A stretch of 5,654 nt of DNA, taken from positions 1 through 5,654 of the forward strand of contig SMVT01000074.1 in assembly GCA_004357365.1 (NCBI GenBank), written 5' to 3'. Made by a program: the position numbers and the translations under genes. The number at the start of each line of letters is the position of its first letter. Position 1 is the first letter of the stretch. The notes beneath the pieces are model-generated. The model had not been told where the DNA came from. It made no database searches and saw only the letters and a list, made by a program, of their open reading frames with translations. Origin of the DNA: Nitrospina sp. (GTDB lineage: Bacteria > Nitrospinota > Nitrospinia > Nitrospinales > Nitrospinaceae). Positions 1 to 5,654 of the stretch are shown here, piece after piece.

Positions 1-422
1 AGACCTATGGAACGATGAACGCCCTGGCGAGCGCTAAGTACGAGGACCTGGAGGCGATTGACGAGATCGGTCCGAGGATCGCCGAATCGATCCGCGAGTT
101 TTTCGGCGAGAAGCATAACAAGAAAGAACTGTGCAAGCTCAAACAGCACGGCTTGGTCATGACCGAAGGAAAAAAGACGGGCGGGGGAAACTTATCCGGC
201 AAACAGTTCGTGCTGACTGGCGCGCTGGAAAGCATGACCCGCGACCAAGCCAAGAAAAAAATTGTCGAATCCGGCGGCCGCGTCACCTCATCCGTTTCCG
301 CCAAGACCGATTATGTCATCGCCGGCACCGACCCCGGCTCCAAGCTCACCCAAGCCCAGAAACTGGGCATTGCCATTCTCACTGAAGAAGAGTTTCAGAA
401 GCTCTTAAAAAAAAATGAATAG
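1..422 (+). CDS. ligA: NAD-dependent DNA ligase LigA, C-terminal part (5' end outside window)
   Basis: LigA seals nicks in duplex DNA using NAD+ during replication and repair in the cytoplasm. Only the last 139 codons are visible. The frame is open from base 3 through the left edge, so the ATG at 15 is an internal Met, not the start. The visible part begins in the final helix-hairpin-helix repeat (IDEIGPRIAESI, DNA backbone binding). A linker follows, then a BRCT domain from about LSGKQFVLTGALESMTRDQA, through GGRVTSSVSAKTDYVIAG and DPGSKL, to the terminal EEEFQKLL helix. This order and these motifs are those of bacterial LigA C-termini, and the protein ends where LigA normally ends, so the 3' end looks intact. 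The catalytic adenylation and OB domains lie upstream and cannot be judged. The stop codon (420-422) lies inside the next gene, so the two may be co-transcribed. An A9 run sits at 407-415, just before the stop. Confidence 0.95.
   Translation, partial: TYGTMNALASAKYEDLEAIDEIGPRIAESIREFFGEKHNKKELCKLKQHGLVMTEGKKTGGGNLSGKQFVLTGALESMTRDQAKKKIVESGGRVTSSVSAKTDYVIAGTDPGSKLTQAQKLGIAILTEEEFQKLLKKNE
407..415. repeat. A9 homopolymer at the ligA/HEPN-gene junction
   Basis: Nine consecutive A residues cover the last lysine codons of ligA and the A of the next gene's ATG. Loss of one A, by mutation or polymerase slippage, would move the ligA frame into the downstream frame and bypass the ligA stop, since the in-frame TAA at 406-408 of the downstream frame lies before the slip point. 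The run is directly seen; any slippage is only a possibility. Confidence 0.6.
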
Positions 423-1296
423 TAAAGAAGGTGATCATTTAATAGTCGCCCGAGACTATTTTCCAAACTCAGTAGCCTGGGTAAATAAACGAGAAGAATG
501 GAAAGCATTTGTCAAAACTTGGGAAAGGCTTGAAGAACAAGTTAAAAAAGTAGGCTTTTCATTTGATCCAAGATTTAACTCAGTTTTTTGGGCGTATAGT
601 TTAGCCAATCTTTGCAAGGAAATTGTTTTTGGATTTTGTTGGGCAGAGGCCTGGGCCGATTTTTATAAAAATAAGATTACTGAAGGCTCAATGCCTTCAA
701 ATGCTGTCATGCAGGTATCATTTTATGCGGGAAATTGTATTACCATGATTGATTCCTGTAGGGATAAGTTGGCTCTAATGGTGTGGGCATATTTTTGTCC
801 ATTCAACCCTAATGAAAAAGAGGAAATATTGATTTATGAGGGGGTTCTAGAAAGACTGTTAGCCCCAGTTAAATTTGGAATAAAACTGGAGGGCCATCAG
901 GAGTTTATTGAATATCTTGAAAAAATAAAAGGAGATGATTTCAAGCGGATTGAAAAATATAGACATCTAAAAGTGCATAGGATGGAGCCTCAAATTGAAA
1001 TGTATCAAACGGGTCCTCACCAAGAAATCCCTTATTTGGTTCCTCTTACAACCTCCGAATCAATTCAGAAATTTAAAGATAGGTTAAAAGAGAAATATCC
1101 CGATCCAGATTTTAGAGAGACAGTTTTTGAACGGTGTAAGATAGAAGGGGTTCCGTTTAGTACTATTCCGGTAAAACATCAATTGTGGGAATATAAAACG
1201 ATCCGCAAACATATTGAAAAATGTATGTTGGGATTATTAGAAGCAACAGCGGGATGTTGGAATGAGTTGCTTAAAAGACAACCTTTATTGAAATAA
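415..1296 (+). CDS. HEPN-domain protein, Cthe_2314-like; candidate RNase/toxin or defence protein
   Basis: This 293-residue, largely helical, soluble-looking protein has no signal peptide or clear membrane segment. The key feature is YRHLKVHR at residues 182-189: R183-H184-x3-H188 fits the HEPN R-x4-6-H signature with a polar residue right after the Arg, the arrangement of HEPN proteins that are metal-independent RNases. The region before it (CITMIDSCRDKLALMVWAY, about residues 108-126, and the FNP at 130-132) and the EPQIE after it recall the Cthe_2314-like HEPN group; this is from memory and the exact family is not proven. The start at ATG 415 is the only ATG after the in-frame TAA at 406-408 until residue 93. 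It has no convincing Shine-Dalgarno and overlaps the ligA stop by 8 nt, so it may rely on coupling to ligA translation. Sampled lines are about 25-38% GC against 60% or more in neighbouring genes, which suggests horizontal acquisition. No nucleotidyltransferase (MNT) antitoxin partner lies beside it. Activity and target are unknown. Confidence 0.78.
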   Translation: MNSKEGDHLIVARDYFPNSVAWVNKREEWKAFVKTWERLEEQVKKVGFSFDPRFNSVFWAYSLANLCKEIVFGFCWAEAWADFYKNKITEGSMPSNAVMQVSFYAGNCITMIDSCRDKLALMVWAYFCPFNPNEKEEILIYEGVLERLLAPVKFGIKLEGHQEFIEYLEKIKGDDFKRIEKYRHLKVHRMEPQIEMYQTGPHQEIPYLVPLTTSESIQKFKDRLKEKYPDPDFRETVFERCKIEGVPFSTIPVKHQLWEYKTIRKHIEKCMLGLLEATAGCWNELLKRQPLLK

Positions 1297-1318
1297 GATG
1301 TCGGGATATATTTAGGAT

Positions 1319-2728
1319 TTATTTATTGCCGGAGGGGGAGCGGCGGCCTTGGCCGCTGGGGCGTCGCCGGGGCCGGTTGGGACCGGAGCCGGGACTGCCG
1401 GATTTACTAAAGGATTTGGGTCCGCGGCTTCTGGATTGACCGCCGTCTCTGCGCGGGCGTCTGCCGTTGGACGAGGCGCCGCGCCGGTCGCCGCCTTCGC
1501 GCCTTCGTGCCAAGGGTCCGGACCGGCGTCTTTTAAAGACCGGCATGCCTTCCTTCGGTTCCAGAAACAGGTCGTCTTCCGGCCACTCGACCGGGATTTT
1601 CTTTTTCAGCATGTCTTCGATTGCCAGCAGGGCCTCGGCGTAGTCTTCGCACGCGAAGGTGATGGCGTCGCCGTCTTTCCCGCAGCGGGCGGTGCGGCCG
1701 ATGCGGTGGATATAGTCTTCCGCGTCCTGCGGCACGTCGTAGTTGATGACGTGGGTGATGTCGTCGATGTGCAGTCCGCGCGACGCCACGTCGGTGGCGA
1801 TGAGAATGTCGATCTCGCCATCGGTGAACTGCTGGAGTACCTTGATGCGTTTTTTCTGGTGCAGGTCGCCGCTGATCTGCCGGGCTTCGTATTCGTTGTA
1901 TTTGAGCTGTGCTTCCAGTTGTTCGGCGGTGGATTTCATATTGGTGAAGATCAGCGTTTTGCCGGGCGTCTCGCTTTTCAGCAGGCCCAGCAGGAGATTG
2001 AGTTTCTCGTGTTTGCCGACGTGGTACAGCACCTGCTTGACCTGGTCGACCACGATCTTTTCCGGTTCGATCTTGATCGGAATCGGATCGTTCATGTGTT
2101 CGTAGCACAATTCCATCACGCGGAAATTGAGCGTCGCCGAGAACAGCATGGACTGCCGTTTGTCATACGGCGAAATGTTGCGCATGATGTAGCGCACATC
2201 GACAATGAAGCCCATGTCGAACAGCCGGTCGGCTTCGTCGATCACCACCACCTCGATCGCCTTCATGCTGAACAACCGCTGTTTGTAATAGTCGATCAGG
2301 CGTCCCGGCGTGGCGATGAGGATGTCGACTCCCTTTTTGATGGATTCCTTTTGTTTTTCGTAATCGATCCCGCCGTAGACGCAGAGAATTTTCTGGCCGC
2401 AGTGTTTGCCGAGCAGTTGCGCGTCGCGTTCGATCTGCATGGCCAGTTCGCGGGTCGGGGCGATGATGAGCGCGCGCGGCGCCACCCAGCGTTTGCCCTT
2501 CTGTTCCTGCGGCGGGTTATTGACCAGGCGCGTGAAGGTCGAGATCAGAAACGCGGCGGTTTTGCCGGTCCCGGTCTGGGCCTGGCCGGCCACGTCTTTC
2601 CCGGCCAGCGAAAGGGGCAGGGTCTTGGCCTGAATGGGGGTGCATTCTTTGAATCCGGCGTCCCGGATCCCTTTCATTACCACCTCCGGGATGGGGAGGC
2701 TTTCAAATTCAATTGGTTCCGATTCCAT
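1319..2728 (-). CDS. rhlB: DEAD-box ATP-dependent RNA helicase, RhlB-type, with basic tail
   Basis: This is an ATP-driven RNA unwinding protein; RhlB relatives act in mRNA turnover with the degradosome, and related helicases act in ribosome assembly or cold adaptation. All core motifs are present in its 469 residues: Q motif GFKECTPIQ (25-33, with upstream F8), Walker A AQTGTGKT (50-57), PTREL (91-95), TPGR (140-143), DEAD (164-167), SAT (197-199), ATDVASRGLHI (311-321) and HRIGRTAR (341-348). RhlB-like stretches include GRLIDYYKQ, DEADRLFDMGFI and ELCYEHMNDP. RhlE or another subfamily is less likely but not excluded. Residues from about 399 to the end form a low-complexity Arg/Gly/Ser/Pro tail with very few acidic residues, probably disordered and RNA-binding. 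ATG 2728 keeps F8 of the Q motif; no ATG, GTG or TTG lies upstream before an in-frame stop. There is no good Shine-Dalgarno, but an inverted repeat lies 19 nt upstream. It converges on the HEPN gene across a 22-bp gap with no visible terminator hairpin. Confidence 0.93.
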   Translation of the reverse strand: MESEPIEFESLPIPEVVMKGIRDAGFKECTPIQAKTLPLSLAGKDVAGQAQTGTGKTAAFLISTFTRLVNNPPQEQKGKRWVAPRALIIAPTRELAMQIERDAQLLGKHCGQKILCVYGGIDYEKQKESIKKGVDILIATPGRLIDYYKQRLFSMKAIEVVVIDEADRLFDMGFIVDVRYIMRNISPYDKRQSMLFSATLNFRVMELCYEHMNDPIPIKIEPEKIVVDQVKQVLYHVGKHEKLNLLLGLLKSETPGKTLIFTNMKSTAEQLEAQLKYNEYEARQISGDLHQKKRIKVLQQFTDGEIDILIATDVASRGLHIDDITHVINYDVPQDAEDYIHRIGRTARCGKDGDAITFACEDYAEALLAIEDMLKKKIPVEWPEDDLFLEPKEGMPVFKRRRSGPLARRREGGDRRGASSNGRRPRRDGGQSRSRGPKSFSKSGSPGSGPNRPRRRPSGQGRRSPSGNK

Positions 2729-2984
2729 GCGTGTGGTTGACAGGCGTTCCGGTTCGGGGCGGGTGGCTACGGGTGAACCGGATGGCGGTGTGAGACTCCA
2801 TTTGAGGGTTGTTGAGCTTGCGGTTTAACTCGTTGTATTTTTTTAATTCAGACCAGTATATACCAGCACGGTGGGGTTTCAACCGTAAATATTCATTTTT
2901 CTTGACATTGCATGCTTCAAGGTGGTCCAATATTGGCTCAAATTTTAAAACTTTCCTGATCTGTTTTGTGAACACTCGCCTCAT
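2709..2984 (-). CDS. Possible small protein of unknown function (91 aa) upstream of rhlB
   Basis: I do not recognise this protein. Its first ~58 residues are lysine/arginine-rich and plausible as a folded helical mini-protein, with VLKFEPILDHLEACNVKKNE and then YLRLKPHRAGIYWSELKKYN. The last ~30 residues are rich in His, Thr, Pro and Arg, cross the GC-rich rhlB leader, and may be accidental read-through. In its favour, ATG 2984 has AAGGA at 2992-2996 on the minus strand with a 7-nt spacer, a near-ideal ribosome-binding site. It overlaps the rhlB start by 20 nt, so it could supply translational coupling to rhlB, which lacks its own clear Shine-Dalgarno. Against it, it is short, unfamiliar, and lies in AT-rich sequence where ORFs can be chance. 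It could also be the remnant of a longer gene. Confidence 0.4.
   Translation of the reverse strand: MRRVFTKQIRKVLKFEPILDHLEACNVKKNEYLRLKPHRAGIYWSELKKYNELNRKLNNPQMESHTAIRFTRSHPPRTGTPVNHTHGIGTN
2748..2782 (-). promoter_or_regulatory. 8-bp perfect inverted repeat in the rhlB leader
   Basis: TCCGGTTC (2748-2755) and GAACCGGA (2775-2782) are perfect inverted copies separated by 19 nt. In an rhlB transcript they would form a GC-rich 8-bp stem ending 19 nt before the rhlB ATG. No T-run follows on either strand, so it is not an ordinary intrinsic terminator. A role as RNA leader structure or protein-binding site is inference. Confidence 0.45.
2902..2931 (+). promoter_or_regulatory. Candidate sigma70-type promoter facing sdhA
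   Basis: A perfect TTGACA lies at 2902-2907, followed after 18 nt by TCCAAT at 2926-2931, which matches the -10 consensus at 4 of 6 positions. The -35 box sits inside an interrupted CTTGA/TCAAG inverted repeat (2901-2905 and 2917-2921). Transcription from here would give a leader of about 160 nt before sdhA. The -10 element is weak and the site may be chance in AT-rich sequence. Confidence 0.25.
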
Positions 2985-3060
2985 ACCGATTTCCTTTGGC
3001 CCTCCAGTAATTATTTGTAACTTATGGGTTTAGGCAGCATCGCCTGCACGGTTTAAGGTT

Positions 3061-3080
3061 TGGCGGACGATGGCGGACGA
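3061..3080. repeat. Perfect 10-bp tandem repeat upstream of sdhA
   Basis: TGGCGGACGA occurs twice head-to-tail with no gap, one helical turn apart, ending 6 nt before the sdhA Shine-Dalgarno. It could be a direct-repeat binding site in DNA or the mRNA leader, or a simple slippage duplication. Confidence 0.6.
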
Positions 3081-3086
3081 GTGAAC

Positions 3087-3091
3087 AGGAG
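3087..3091 (+). promoter_or_regulatory. Ribosome-binding site deciding the TTG start of sdhA
   Basis: AGGAG at 3087-3091 lies 9 nt before TTG 3101. No in-frame ATG or GTG lies at a suitable distance: the GTG at 3081 and ATG at 3111 are in another frame. The site therefore supports initiation at TTG, which gives the expected N-terminus MIKHDVLIVGSGLAG. Confidence 0.75.
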
Positions 3092-3100
3092 ATTACGGTT

Positions 3101-4810
3101 TTGATCAAACATGATGTCTTGATTGTGGGCTCGGGTCTGGCGGGCATGCGCTCTGCTCTGGAGGTGTGCAAGGATCTCGATGTCGGCCTGCTGAGCAAGG
3201 TGTATCCCTCCCGCTCGCACAGCGGTGCCGCGCAGGGCGGGATCGCGGCGGCGCTCGGCAACTCTGAAGACGACAGTTGGGAAGAGCACATGTTCGATAC
3301 CGTCAAGGGCGGCGATTACCTGAACGACCAGGACGCGGTCGAGATTTACTGCCAGGCCGCTCCCCGGGTGATCTACGAACTGGAGCATTTCGGTTGCGTG
3401 TTCAGCCGCACGGCAGACGGCAAGATCGCCCAGCGCAGTTTCGGCGGCCATTCCAAACCGCGCGCCTGTTTCTCCGCCGACCGCACCGGTCATGCCATTC
3501 TTCACGCCTTGCACGAGCAGGTGCTGAAGAACGCCAAATCCATCAAAATTTATTCCGAATGGTACATGCACCAGCTGGTGGTGGTGGAGGGCCGCTGTTG
3601 CGGCGTGGTGGTCAGCAACGTCCGCACCGGCGAGGTGGAAGTGATCCACGCCAAGGCGGTGATCTTTGCCACCGGCGGCTATGGCCGGGTGTACAAAATC
3701 ACCACCAACGCGTTCGCCAGTACGGCAGACGGAGCGCTGGCGGCGTTTCATGCCGGGGTGCCGCTGGAAGATACGGAGTTCGTGCAGTTTCATCCTTCCG
3801 GACTGTATCGTCAGGGTATTCTGTTTTCCGAGGCGGCGCGGGGCGAAGGCGCGTACCTGCTGAACGGCAACGGTGACCGGTTCATGGAAGAGTACGCGCC
3901 CTCGCGCATGGAGCTGGCGCCACGCGATATCGTGGCGCGGGCCGAACAGAGCGAAATCGACGCCGGCCGCGGCGTCAACGGCGAAGCCTGCATTCACCTC
4001 GACCTCAGGCATCTGGGAGAGGCGCGTATCATGGAACGCCTGCCGCAGATCCGCCAGTTGGGAATCGATTTTATCGGCGTCGATTGCGTCAACGAGCCTC
4101 TGCCCATTCAACCGTCGGCGCATTACTCGATGGGCGGCATTCCGACCGACATGCACGGCCAGGTGGTGGTCGACGCCGACAACACGCCGATGGCCGGATT
4201 TTTCGCCGCGGGCGAATGCGCCTGCGTTTCGGTACACGGCGCCAACCGGCTGGGCACCAACTCCCTGTTGGAGGCGACGGTGTTCGGCGAACGCACCGGG
4301 AGGAGGGCGCTGGAATATGCAAGAAGTGCGGAGTTCGCCGCCTTCAACGAAGGCCATGAAAAGGCCCGGGTGTTGAAACAAATCGAGGAGATTTTTCAAC
4401 GGGATGGAACCGAAAGCTACAATGATATCCGCAATGAAATGAAGGAAGTCATGATGGAGAAATGCGGTGTGTTCCGCGATGCAGACAACCTGAAATCCTG
4501 CATTGCCACCATCCAGGGACTGCAGGAACGTCACACAAAAGGCCGGGTGACGGATAAGGGGCGGTTGTTTAACACCGAACTTTATGAAATCATTGAGCTG
4601 GGCAATATGCTGAAGATGGCGGAGATCATCGCCACTACCGCACTGGCACGCCAGGAAAGCCGGGGCGGCCATTACCGCACGGACTTTCCGAAACGCGACG
4701 ACCAGGAGTTCCTGAAACACAGCCTGGTCTACCAAAGTGAAGACGGAATGGAGATAAAATCTAAAAAAGTGATCGTGACTAAATATCAACCCAAAGAAAG
4801 AACCTATTGA
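3101..4810 (+). CDS. sdhA: Succinate dehydrogenase/fumarate reductase flavoprotein subunit SdhA
   Basis: This is the catalytic subunit interconverting succinate and fumarate, with a covalently bound FAD, at the cytoplasmic face of the membrane complex. At 569 residues it is of normal family length and complete. The Rossmann GSGLAG (10-15) binds FAD, and RSHSGAAQGG places H40 at the histidyl-FAD linkage position. Substrate-site residues are present: H231 in FVQFHPSG, the SEAARGEG loop (243-250), R275 in PRDIVAR (the proton-relay Arg), H341 in HYSMGG, and E371 and R383 in the GEC...GANRLGTNSLLE stretch. The C-terminal helical domain ends with ARQESRGGHYRTDFP. Translation starts at TTG with a good AGGAG site. 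The stop TGA (4808-4810) overlaps the sdhB ATG, indicating an operon with coupled translation. No anchor genes (sdhC/sdhD) precede it. Sequence alone cannot tell whether the enzyme runs as succinate dehydrogenase or fumarate reductase; the name frdA is equally possible. Confidence 0.95.
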   Translation: MIKHDVLIVGSGLAGMRSALEVCKDLDVGLLSKVYPSRSHSGAAQGGIAAALGNSEDDSWEEHMFDTVKGGDYLNDQDAVEIYCQAAPRVIYELEHFGCVFSRTADGKIAQRSFGGHSKPRACFSADRTGHAILHALHEQVLKNAKSIKIYSEWYMHQLVVVEGRCCGVVVSNVRTGEVEVIHAKAVIFATGGYGRVYKITTNAFASTADGALAAFHAGVPLEDTEFVQFHPSGLYRQGILFSEAARGEGAYLLNGNGDRFMEEYAPSRMELAPRDIVARAEQSEIDAGRGVNGEACIHLDLRHLGEARIMERLPQIRQLGIDFIGVDCVNEPLPIQPSAHYSMGGIPTDMHGQVVVDADNTPMAGFFAAGECACVSVHGANRLGTNSLLEATVFGERTGRRALEYARSAEFAAFNEGHEKARVLKQIEEIFQRDGTESYNDIRNEMKEVMMEKCGVFRDADNLKSCIATIQGLQERHTKGRVTDKGRLFNTELYEIIELGNMLKMAEIIATTALARQESRGGHYRTDFPKRDDQEFLKHSLVYQSEDGMEIKSKKVIVTKYQPKERTY

Positions 4811-5654
4811 TGGCTACTTTTCGAATCAAACGCTACAACCCGGAAAAACGGCCGGACCCGTATTACGAGGATTTCGAATACGATTTTCCCGAGGGCGCGA
4901 CGCTTTTGGATTGCCTGAACCACATCAAGTGGACCCAGGACGGCAGTCTGACATACCGCATGTCCTGCCGCAGTGCCATTTGCGGGTCCTGCGGGATGAA
5001 GGGCAACGGCCACGCCCTGCTGGCCTGTCAACGGCAGGCGGCGCAACTGCTGAAGAGCGGGGACCAGGTCATCACCGTGGAACCGCTGGGCAACATGCCG
5101 GTCATCAAGGATCTGGTGACCGATTTCAAGGAGTTCTGGGAGAAGGTGGACCAGGTAAAACCGTACCTCCAGAACAAAGAAAAAGCGCCGGAGCAGGAGC
5201 GCCAGCAGAGTCCCGAAGAGTTCAGGAAAATTGATGCCACCAGCACCTGCATCATGTGCGGCGCGTGTTATTCCGATTGCAACACGCTGGAAGTCGACAA
5301 AAATTTTCTGGGTCCGGCGGCACTGGCGAAAGCCCAGCGCTTCGTCGGGGATTCGCGCGACCACGCCACCCGCGAGCGCATCAAGGAATTGAGCAAGCCG
5401 GGCGGCATGTGGGACTGCACCCACTGCGGGGAATGCGTGGAGCGCTGTCCCAAACCGGCCGAGCCGTTTTACCGCATCAAGGAACTGATGGAAGTGGCGC
5501 TGAACGAAGGCGTCACCCACAACAACGGTGCCCGGCATGCGCTGTCGTTCGTCAAGTCCGTCAAGCACAGCGGCCGCTTGAACGAAAGCAAGATTCCCAT
5601 CGAGTCGGTGGGTTATTTCAACATCAAGGGTCTTCTGGAACTGGTCCCAGTAGG
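4810..5654 (+). CDS. sdhB: Succinate dehydrogenase/fumarate reductase iron-sulfur subunit SdhB, non-classical (type E-like), 3' end outside window
   Basis: SdhB relays electrons from the FAD of SdhA to the quinone-side anchor through three Fe-S clusters. The frame is open for 281 codons to the window edge. The N-terminal ferredoxin domain has the [2Fe-2S] ligands C53, C58, C61 and C73. The C-terminal domain has C147-x2-C150-x2-C153-x3-C157 and C203-x2-C206-x2-C209-x3-C213-P. Classical SdhB has no Cys at the C206 position (Ile in E. coli), which gives a [3Fe-4S] centre; here all four ligands exist, suggesting [4Fe-4S] as in type E enzymes of Sulfolobales and Campylobacter. The Pro/Trp after the C157 equivalent and the His following the first Cys of the second motif, which form the E. 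coli ubiquinone site, are absent. The chain also runs at least 68 residues past C213, longer than classical SdhB and reminiscent of HdrC-like extensions. ATG 4810 overlaps the sdhA stop (TGATG) and may depend on coupling, since only a weak purine stretch precedes it. Confidence 0.94.
   Translation, partial: MATFRIKRYNPEKRPDPYYEDFEYDFPEGATLLDCLNHIKWTQDGSLTYRMSCRSAICGSCGMKGNGHALLACQRQAAQLLKSGDQVITVEPLGNMPVIKDLVTDFKEFWEKVDQVKPYLQNKEKAPEQERQQSPEEFRKIDATSTCIMCGACYSDCNTLEVDKNFLGPAALAKAQRFVGDSRDHATRERIKELSKPGGMWDCTHCGECVERCPKPAEPFYRIKELMEVALNEGVTHNNGARHALSFVKSVKHSGRLNESKIPIESVGYFNIKGLLELVPV

Noticed and set aside
15..17. ATG as the start of a short BRCT-domain gene
   Set aside because: The frame is open upstream to the window edge and the residues before the ATG continue the LigA helix-hairpin-helix region, so it is an internal methionine.
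1297..1318. Bidirectional terminator between the HEPN gene and rhlB
   Set aside because: The 22-bp gap is AT-rich but shows no stem-loop with a following T-run on either strand.
1349..2740. 463-codon open frame on the + strand antisense to rhlB
   Set aside because: It mirrors the GC-rich codon pattern of rhlB, has no recognisable motifs, and is rich in Val/Phe/Ala/Asp as expected of an antisense shadow.
2809..3033. 74-codon + strand ORF in the intergenic region
   Set aside because: It is antisense to the better supported minus-strand ORF, has no ribosome-binding site of note and no recognisable motif.
3032..3047. Hairpin in the sdhA leader
   Set aside because: Only mutually exclusive 4-bp stems (AGGC/GCCT or GCAG/CTGC) can form, too weak to call.
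3053..4789. 578-codon open frame on the - strand antisense to sdhA
   Set aside because: It is a shadow of the strongly conserved sdhA frame; the His/Ala/Val-rich composition and lack of motifs do not support a protein.
4804..5568. 254-codon open frame on the - strand antisense to sdhB
   Set aside because: It overlaps the Fe-S subunit, whose cysteine motifs identify the true frame.

Overview
The window looks like a piece of a bacterial chromosome with a GC-rich core (hand counts on sampled 60-base lines give about 60-67% GC in rhlB and sdhA) interrupted by clearly AT-rich patches. Its genes run: the end of NAD-dependent DNA ligase (ligA, +), an AT-rich HEPN-family gene (+), an RhlB-type DEAD-box RNA helicase (-), a doubtful small ORF (-), then sdhA and a partial sdhB (+). 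LigA is a bacterial replication enzyme and RhlB-type helicases are bacterial, so the host is bacterial. The Fe-S subunit has the extra-cysteine, non-classical form found in type E succinate:quinone oxidoreductases. That fits a lineage outside the classical proteobacterial SDH group; Nitrospinota or a similar phylum would be a reasonable but unproven guess.

Layout. Positions 1-422 hold the last helix-hairpin-helix and the BRCT domain of LigA. Positions 415-1296 overlap its stop codon by 8 nt and encode a 293-residue protein at about one-third GC. It carries an RHLKVH motif (R-x4-H) and most resembles the Cthe_2314-like HEPN group, which makes it a candidate RNase, toxin or defence gene. After a 22-bp gap comes the converging rhlB (1319-2728, -). 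Positions 2729-3100 are a mostly AT-rich divergent intergenic region. It holds a possible 91-residue ORF with a good ribosome-binding site, an 8-bp inverted repeat in the rhlB leader, a candidate promoter facing sdhA and a perfect 10-bp tandem duplication. sdhA (3101-4810) starts at TTG and is followed by sdhB (4810 to the window edge) with a TGATG stop/start overlap.

How the genes relate. SdhA and SdhB form the catalytic succinate dehydrogenase/fumarate reductase module: covalent FAD and dicarboxylate site in SdhA, Fe-S relay in SdhB. No membrane-anchor genes precede sdhA. Together with the fourth cysteine in the third cluster site and the long SdhB C-terminus, this predicts that an SdhE/HdrB-like cysteine-rich anchor lies downstream, outside the window. 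LigA and RhlB are housekeeping genes with no obvious functional link to SDH. The HEPN gene is the accessory element here; no mobile element, CRISPR array, tRNA or rRNA was seen beside it.
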